A stretch of DNA of 64,000 bases from Strigamia acuminata (Eukaryota; Arthropoda; Chilopoda; Geophilomorpha; Linotaeniidae): the NCBI GenBank assembly GCA_949358305.1, contig CASHSZ010000048.1:62001-126000 (forward strand). Direction: 5' to 3'. The position numbers were made by a program, and so were the translations under genes. The number at the start of each line of letters is the position of its first letter. Position 1 is the first letter of the stretch. Shown here one piece after another: positions 55,995-64,000 of the stretch. Under the pieces are notes generated by a model, which did no database searches, was not told the DNA's origin, and worked only from the letters and a program-made list of their open reading frames with translations.

Positions 55995-58900
55995 GTCAAC
56001 TGTGATGAGATCAAAAGTCTATTCTCCCAAATCATTGGTTGGATGTTTCTAAAACTTACATTGGAGCCTTCTACTAAGGTTTAAACACTATTTCTGAACA
56101 TTCAGAGACATTGGTCTTGTGGTGTTTGTGCTAAGTCAACTGTGATGAGATCAAAAGTCTATTCTCCCAAATCATCGGTTAAATGTTTCTAAAACTTACA
56201 TTGGAGCCTTCTACTAAGGTTTAAACACTATTTCTGAACATTCAGAGACATTGGTCTTGTGGTGTTTGTGCTAAGTCAACTGTGATGAGATCAAAAGTCT
56301 ATTCTCCCAAATCATCGGTTGGATGTTTCTAAAACTTACATTGGAGCCTTCTACTAAGGTTTAAACACTATTTCTGAACATTCAGAGACATTGGACTTGT
56401 GGTGTTTGTGCTAAGTCAACTGTGATGAGATCAAAGTCTATTCTCTCAAATCATTGGTTGGATGTTTCTAAAACTTACATTGGAGCCTTCTACTAAGGTT
56501 TAAACACTATTTCTGAACATTCAGAGACATTGGTCTTGTGGTGTTTGTGCTAAGTCAACTGTGATGAGATCAAAGTCTATTCTCTCAAATCATTGGTTGG
56601 ATGTTTCTAAAACTTACATTGGAGCCTTCTACTAAGGTTTAAACACTATTTCTGAACATTCAGAGACATTGGTCTTGTGGTGTTTGTGCTAAGTCAACTG
56701 TGATGAGATCAAAAGTCTATTCTCCCAAATCATCGGTTGGATGTTTCTAAAACTTACATTGGAGCCTTCTACTAAGGTTTAAACACTATTTCTGAACATT
56801 CAGAGACATTGGACTTGTGGTGTTTGTGCTAAGTCAACTGCGAGTGAAATGAGCTCAAAATTTTTTTTTCAAAATTTATTGCTTGGGTGTTGCTAAAACT
56901 TATATTGAAGGCTTCTACTAAGGTTTAAACACTATTTCTGAACATACAGAGACATTGGACTTGTGGTGTTTGTGCTAAGTAACTGTGATGAGATCAAAAG
57001 TCTATTCTCCCAAATCATTGCTTGGATGTTGCTAAAACTTACATTGGAGCCTTCTACTAAGGTTTAAACACTATTTCTGAACATTCAGAGACATTGGTCT
57101 TGTGGTGTTTGTGCTAAGTCAACTGTGATGAGATCAAAAGTCTATTCTCCCAAATCATCGGTTGAATGTTTCTAAAACTTACATTGGAGCCTTCTACTAA
57201 GGTTTAAACACTATTTCTGAACATTCAGAGACATTGGTCTTGTGGTGTTTGTGCTAAGTCAACTGTGATGAGATCAAAAGTCTATTCTCCCAAATCATTG
57301 GTTGGATGTTTCTAAAACTTACATTGGAGCCTTCTACTAAGGTTTAAACACTATTTCTGAACATTCAGAGACATTGGTCTTGTGGTGTTTGTGCTAAGTC
57401 AACTGTGATGAGATCAAAAGTCTATTCTCCCAAATCATCGGTTGAATGTTTCTAAAACTTACATTGGAGCCTTCTACTAAGGTTTAAACACTATTTCTGA
57501 ACATTCAGAGACATTGGGCTTGTGGTGTTTGTGCTAAGTCAACTGTGATGAGATCAAAAGTCTATTCTCCCAAATCATCGGTTGAATGTTTCTAAAACTT
57601 ACATTGGAGCCTTCTACTAAGGTTTAAACACTATTTCTGAACATTCAGAGACATTGGTCTTGTGGTGTTTGTGCTAAGTCAACTGTGATGAGATCAAAAG
57701 TCTATTCTCCCAAATCATTGGTTGGATGTTTCTAAAACTTACATTGGAGCCTTCTACTAAGGTTTAAACACTATTTCTGAACATTCAGAGACATTGGTCT
57801 TGTGGTGTTTGTGCTAAGTCAACTGTGATGAGATCAAAAGTCTATTCTCCCAAATCATCGGTTAAATGTTTCTAAAACTTACATTGGAGCCTTCTACTAA
57901 GGTTTAAACACTATTTCTGAACATTCAGAGACATTGGTCTTGTGGTGTTTGTGCTAAGTCAACTGTGATGAGATCAAAAGTCTATTCTCCCAAATCATCG
58001 GTTGGATGTTTCTAAAACTTACATTGGAGCCTTCTACTAAGGTTTAAACACTATTTCTGAACATTCAGAGACATTGGACTTGTGGTGTTTGTGCTAAGTC
58101 AACTGTGATGAGATCAAAGTCTATTCTCTCAAATCATTGGTTGGATGTTTCTAAAACTTACATTGGAGCCTTCTACTAAGGTTTAAACACTATTTCTGAA
58201 CATTCAGAGACATTGGTCTTGTGGTGTTTGTGCTAAGTCAACTGTGATGAGATCAAAGTCTATTCTCTCAAATCATTGGTTGGATGTTTCTAAAACTTAC
58301 ATTGGAGCCTTCTACTAAGGTTTAAACACTATTTCTGAACATTCAGAGACATTGGTCTTGTGGTGTTTGTGCTAAGTCAACTGTGATGAGATCAAAAGTC
58401 TATTCTCCCAAATCATTGCTTGGATGTTGCTAAAACTTACATTGGAGCCTTCTACTAAGGTTTAAACACTATTTCTGAACATTCAGAGACATTGGTCTTG
58501 TGGTGTTTGTGCTAAGTCAACTGTGATGAGATCAAAGTCTATTCTCTCAAATCAGTGGTTGGATGTTTCTAAAACTTACATTGGAGCCTTCTACTAAGGT
58601 TTAAACACTATTTCTGAACATTCAGAGACATTGGACTTGTGGTGTTTGTGCTAAGTCAACTGTGATGAGATCAAAAGTCTATTCAACCAAATCATCGGTT
58701 GGATGTTTCTAAAACTTACATTGGAGCCTTCTACTAAGGTTTAAACACTATTTCTGAACATTCAGAGACATTGGTCTTGTGGTGTTTGTGCTAAGTCAAC
58801 TGTGATGAGATCAAAAGTCTATTCTCCCAAATCATTGGTTGGATGTTTCTAAAACTTACATTGGAGCCTTCTACTAAGGTTTAAACACTATTTCTGAACA

Positions 58901-61900
58901 TTCAGAGACATTGGTCTTGTGATGTTTGTGCTAAGTCAACTGTGATGAGATCAAAAGTCTATTCTCCCAAATCATCGGTTGGATGTTTCTAAAACTTACA
59001 TTGGAGCCTTCTACTAAGGTTTAAACACTATTTCTGAACATTCAGAGACATTGGACTTGTGGTGTTTGTGCTAAGTCAACTGCGAGTGAAATGAGCTCAA
59101 AATTTTTTTTTCAAAATTTATTGCTTGGGTGTTGCTAAAACTTATATTGAAGGCTTCTACTAAGGTTTAAACACTATTTCTGAACATACAGAGACATTGG
59201 ACTTGTGGTGTTTGTGCTAAGTAACTGTGATGAGATCAAAAGTCTATTCTCCCAAATCATTGCTTGGATGTTGCTAAAACTTACATTGGAGCCTTCTACT
59301 AAGGTTTAAACACTATTTCTGAACATTCAGAGACATTGGTCTTGTGGTGTTTGTGCTAAGTCAACTGTGATGAGATCAAAAGTCTATTCTCCCAAATCAT
59401 CGGTTGAATGTTTCTAAAACTTACATTGGAGCCTTCTACTAAGGTTTAAACACTATTTCTGAACATTCAGAGACATTGGTCTTGTGGTGTTTGTGCTAAG
59501 TCAACTGTGATGAGATCAAAAGTCTATTCTCCCAAATCATTGGTTGGATGTTTCTAAAACTTACATTGGAGCCTTCTACTAAGGTTTAAACACTATTTCT
59601 GAACATTCAGAGACATTGGTCTTGTGGTGTTTGTGCTAAGTCAACTGTGATGAGATCAAAAGTCTATTCTCCCAAATCATCGGTTGAATGTTTCTAAAAC
59701 TTACATTGGAGCCTTCTACTAAGGTTTAAACACTATTTCTGAACATTCAGAGACATTGGTCTTGTGGTGTTTGTGCTAAGTCAACTGTGATGAGATCAAA
59801 AGTCTATTCTTCCAAATCATTGCTTGGATGTTGCTAAAACTTACATTGAAGGCTTCTACTAAGGTTTAAACACTATTTCTGAACATTCAGAGACATTGGT
59901 CTTGTGGTGTTTGTGCTAAGTCAACTGTGATGAGATCAAAGTCTATTCTCTCAAATCATTGGTTGGATGTTTCTAAAACTTACATTGGAGCCTTCTACTA
60001 AGGTTTAAACACTATTTCTGAACATTCAGAGACATTGGTCTTGTGGTGTTTGTGCTAAGTCAACTGTGATGAGATCAAAAGTCTATTCTCCCAAATCATC
60101 GGTTGGATGTTTCTAAAACTTACATTGGAGCCTTCTACTAAGGTTTAAACACTATTTCTGAACATTCAGAGACATTGGACTTGTGGTGTTTGTGCTAAGT
60201 CAACTGTGATGAGATCAAAGTCTATTCTCTCAAATCATTGGTTGGATGTTTCTAAAACTTACATTGGAGCCTTCTACTAAGGTTTAAACACTATTTCTGA
60301 ACATTCAGAGACATTGGTCTTGTGGTGTTTGTGCTAAGTCAACTGTGATGAGATCAAAGTCTATTCTCTCAAATCATTGGTTGGATGTTTCTAAAACTTA
60401 CATTGGAGCCTTCTACTAAGGTTTAAACACTATTTCTGAACATTCAGAGACATTGGTCTTGTGGTGTTTGTGCTAAGTCAACTGTGATGAGATCAAAAGT
60501 CTATTCTTCCAAATCATTGCTTGGATGTTGCTAAAACTTACATTGAAGGCTTCTACTAAGGTTTAAACACTATTTCTGAACATTCAGAGACATTGGTCTT
60601 GTGGTGTTTGTGCTAAGTCAACTGTGATGAGATCAAAGTCTATTCTCTCAAATCATTGGTTGGATGTTTCTAAAACTTACATTGGAGCCTTCTACTAAGG
60701 TTTAAACACTATTTCTGAACATTCAGAGACATTGGTCTTGTAGTGTTTGTGCTAAGTCAACTGTGATGAGATCAAAAGTCTATTCTCCCAAATCATCGGT
60801 TGGATGTTTCTAAAACTTACATTGGAGCCTTCTACTAAGGTTTAAACACTATTTCTGAACATTCAGAGACATTGGACTTGTGGTGTTTGTGCTAAGTCAA
60901 CTGTGATGAGATCAAAGTCTATTCTCTCAAATCATTGGTTGGATGTTTCTAAAACTTACATTGGAGCCTTCTACTAAGGTTTAAACACTATTTCTGAACA
61001 TTCAGAGACATTGGTCTTGTGGTGTTTGTGCTAAGTCAACTGTGATGAGATCAAAGTCTATTCTCTCAAATCATTGGTTGGATGTTTCTAAAACTTACAT
61101 TGGAGCCTTCTACTAAGGTTTAAACACTATTTCTGAACATTCAGAGACATTGGTCTTGTGGTGTTTGTGCTAAGTCAACTGTGATGAGATCAAAAGTCTA
61201 TTCTCCCAAATCATTGCTTGGATGTTGCTAAAACTTACATTGGAGCCTTCTACTAAGGTTTAAACACTATTTCTGAACATTCAGAGACATTGGTCTTGTG
61301 GTGTTTGTGCTAAGTCAACTGTGATGAGATCAAAGTCTATTCTCTCAAATCATTGGTTGGATGTTTCTAAAACTTACATTGGAGCCTTCTACTAAGGTTT
61401 AAACACTATTTCTGAACATTCAGAGACATTGGACTTGTGGTGTTTGTGCTAAGTCAACTGTGATGAGATCAAAAGTCTATTCAACCAAATCATCGGTTGG
61501 ATGTTTCTAAAACTTACATTGGAGCCTTCTACTAAGGTTTAAACACTATTTCTGAACATTCAGAGACATTGGTCTTGTGGTGTTTGTGCTAAGTCAACTG
61601 TGATGAGATCAAAAGTCTATTCTCCCAAATCATTGGTTGGATGTTTCTAAAACTTACATTGGAGCCTTCTACTAAGGTTTAAACACTATTTCTGAACATT
61701 CAGAGACATTGGTCTTGTGATGTTTGTGCTAAGTCAACTGTGATGAGATCAAAAGTCTATTCTCCCAAATCATCGGTTGGATGTTTCTAAAACTTACATT
61801 GGAGCCTTCTACTAAGGTTTAAACACTATTTCTGAACATTCAGAGACATTGGACTTGTGGTGTTTGTGCTAAGTCAACTGCGATGTGAAATGAGCTCAAA

Positions 61901-64000
61901 ATTTTTTTTTCAAAATTTAATGCTTGGGTGTTGCTAAAACTTATATTGAAGGCTTCTACTAAGGTTTAAACACTATTTCTGAACATACAGAGACATTGGA
62001 CTTGTGGTGTTTGTGCTAAGTAACTGTGATGAGATCAAAAGTCTATTCTCCCAAATCATTGCTTGGATGTTGCTAAAACTTACATTGAAGGCTTCTACTA
62101 AGGTTTAAACACTATTTCTGAACATTCAGAGACATTGGTCTTGTGGTGTTTGTGCTAAGTCAACTGTGATGAGATCAAAAGTCTATTCTCCCAAATCATT
62201 GCTTGGATGTTGCTAAAACTTACATTGAAGGCTTCTACTAAGGTTTAAACACTATTTCTGAACATTCAGAGACATTGGTCTTGTGGTGTTTGTGCTAAGT
62301 CAACTGTGATGAGATCAAAAGTCTATTCTCCCAAATCATCGGTTGAATGTTTCTAAAACTTACATTGGAGCCTTCTACTAAGGTTTAAACACTATTTCTG
62401 AACATTCAGAGACATTGGTCTTGTGGTGTTTGTGCTAAGTCAACTGTGATGAGATCAAAGTCTATTCTCTCAAATCATTGGTTGGATGTTTCTAAAACTT
62501 ACATTGGAGCCTTCTACTAAGGTTTAAACACTATTTCTAAGCATTCAGAGACATTGGTTTTGTGGTGTTTGTGCTAAGTCAACTGTGATGAGATCAAAAG
62601 TCTATTCTCCCAAATCATCGGTTGAATGTTTCTAAAACTTACATTGGAGCCTTCTACTAAGGTTTAAACACTATTTCTGAACATTCAGAGACATTGGTCT
62701 TGTGGTGTTTGTGCTAAGTCAACTGTGATGAGATCAAAAGTCTATTCTCCCAAATCATTGGTTGGATGTTTCTAAAACTTACATTGGAGCCTTCTACTAA
62801 GGTTTAAACACTATTTCTGAACATTCAGAGACATTGGTCTTGTGGTGTTTGTGCTAAGTCAACTGTGATGAGATCAAAAGTCTATTCTCCCAAATCATCG
62901 GTTAAATGTTTCTAAAACTTACATTGGAGCCTTCTACTAAGGTTTAAACACTATTTCTGAACATTTAGAGACATTGGTCTTGTGGTGTTTGTGCTAAGTC
63001 AACTGTGATGAGATCAAAAGTCTATTCTCCCAAATCATCGGTTGGATGTTTCTAAAACTTACATTGGAGCCTTCTACTAAGGTTTAAACACTATTTCTGA
63101 ACATTCAGAGACATTGGACTTGTGGTGTTTGTGCTAAGTCAACTGCGATGTGAAATGAGCTCAAAATTTTTTTTTCAAAATTTATTGCTTGGGTGTTGCT
63201 AAAACTTATATTGAAGGCTTCTACTAAGGTTTAAACACTATTTCTGAACATACAGAGACATTGGACTTGTGGTGTTTGTGCTAAGTAACTGTGATGAGAT
63301 CAAAAGTCTATTCTCCCAAATCATTGCTTGGATGTTGCTAAAACTTACATTGAAGGCTTCTACTAAGGTTTAAACACTATTTCTGAACATTCAGAGACAT
63401 TGGTCTTGTGGTGTTTGTGCTAAGTCAACTGTGATGAGATCAAAAGTCTATTCTCCCAAATCATCGGTTGGATGTTTCTAAAACTTACATTGGAGCCTTC
63501 TACTAAGGTTTAAACACTATTTCTGAACATTCAGAGACATTGGTCTTATGGTGTTTGTGCTAAGTCAACTGTGATGAGATCAAAAGTCTATTCTCCCAAA
63601 TCATCGGTTGGATGTTTCTAAAACTTACATTGGAGCCTTCTACTAAGGTTTAAACACTATTTCTGAACATTCAGAGACATTGGTCTTGTGGTGTTTGTGC
63701 TAAGTCAACTGTGATGAGATCAAAAGTCTATTCTCCCAAATCATTGGTTGGATGTTTCTAAAACTTACATTGGAGCCTTCTACTAAGGTTTAAACACTAT
63801 TTCTGAACATTCAGAGACATTGGTCTTGTGGTGTTTGTGCTAAGTCAACTGTGATGTGAAATAAGCTCAAAATTTTTTTTTCAAAATTTATTGCTTGGGT
63901 GTTGCTAAAACTTATATTGAAGGCTTCTACTAAGGTTTAAACACTATTTCTGAACATTCAGAGACATTGGTCTTGTGGTGTTTGTGCTAAGTCAACTGCG

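Larger units (their letters stand above)
40149..64000. repeat. Satellite array, block 3
   Basis: 23.9 kb of the same satellite to the window end, which falls inside a B monomer. AGTAACTG monomers start at 41356, 42761, 43187, 44745, 46151, 49524, 56978, 59220, 62019 and 63284, so unit length varies widely (0.4 to 7.5 kb) and is less regular than in block 1. Chimeric monomers not seen in block 1 are present: D left with GGAGCC end, and B left with A right. No gene, RNA gene or unrelated insertion was seen. Confidence 0.97.

Noticed and set aside
1-64000. CENP-B box in the satellite
   Set aside because: No sequence resembling the TTCG....A..CGGG pattern was seen in the monomer types.

Overview
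The window is eukaryotic repetitive DNA, most likely a heterochromatic or pericentromeric block of an arthropod (probably insect) genome. It is about 45.4 kb of one tandem satellite (roughly 320 monomers of about 140 bp) interrupted by two near-full-length LTR retrotransposons of the BEL/Pao group, both in + orientation. There are no host genes, rRNA or tRNA genes, CRISPR arrays, or bacterial operon features. The arthropod assignment is inference: both LTRs carry a TCAGT-type initiator, and BEL/Pao polyproteins of this form are abundant in arthropods. The species cannot be named from the sequence.

Layout: satellite block 1 (1-11047) is organised into higher-order repeats of 18, 18, 15 and 27 monomers. 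Element 1 (11048-20376, 9329 bp) has 1566-bp LTRs differing at one base that I could find, and an intact 1744-residue Gag-Pol. Satellite block 2 is 20377-30861. Element 2 (30862-40148, 9287 bp) has 1490-bp LTRs with no difference seen by eye, a perfect 4-bp target duplication ACTA, and a Gag-Pol interrupted by one in-frame TAG. Satellite block 3 (40149-64000) is rich in recent block duplications.

The two retrotransposons are related but distinct families. The polyproteins align almost throughout, while the LTRs and leaders are clearly diverged. This allows a comparative reading. Conserved at matching spacing in both LTRs are an RFX X-box-like palindrome (about -123 to -110), an NRF1/EWG-like motif (about -50 to -38), a TCAGTT initiator and a poly(A) signal 19 nt after the initiator. 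Both also share a hairpin in U3 with a compensatory base-pair change.

The most interesting possible novelty is a long open frame upstream of gag in both elements (283 and 335 codons). It starts downstream of the predicted transcription start, runs through the LTR end and the primer-binding site into the leader, and shows frame-preserving indels and many synonymous differences. Other oddities are a protease active site reading D-P-G instead of D-T/S-G in both elements, no purine tract before the 3' LTR (a pyrimidine tract complementary to the gag-start region is there instead), and a satellite in which one half of the monomer is nearly invariant while the other half is a mosaic of two sequence types.
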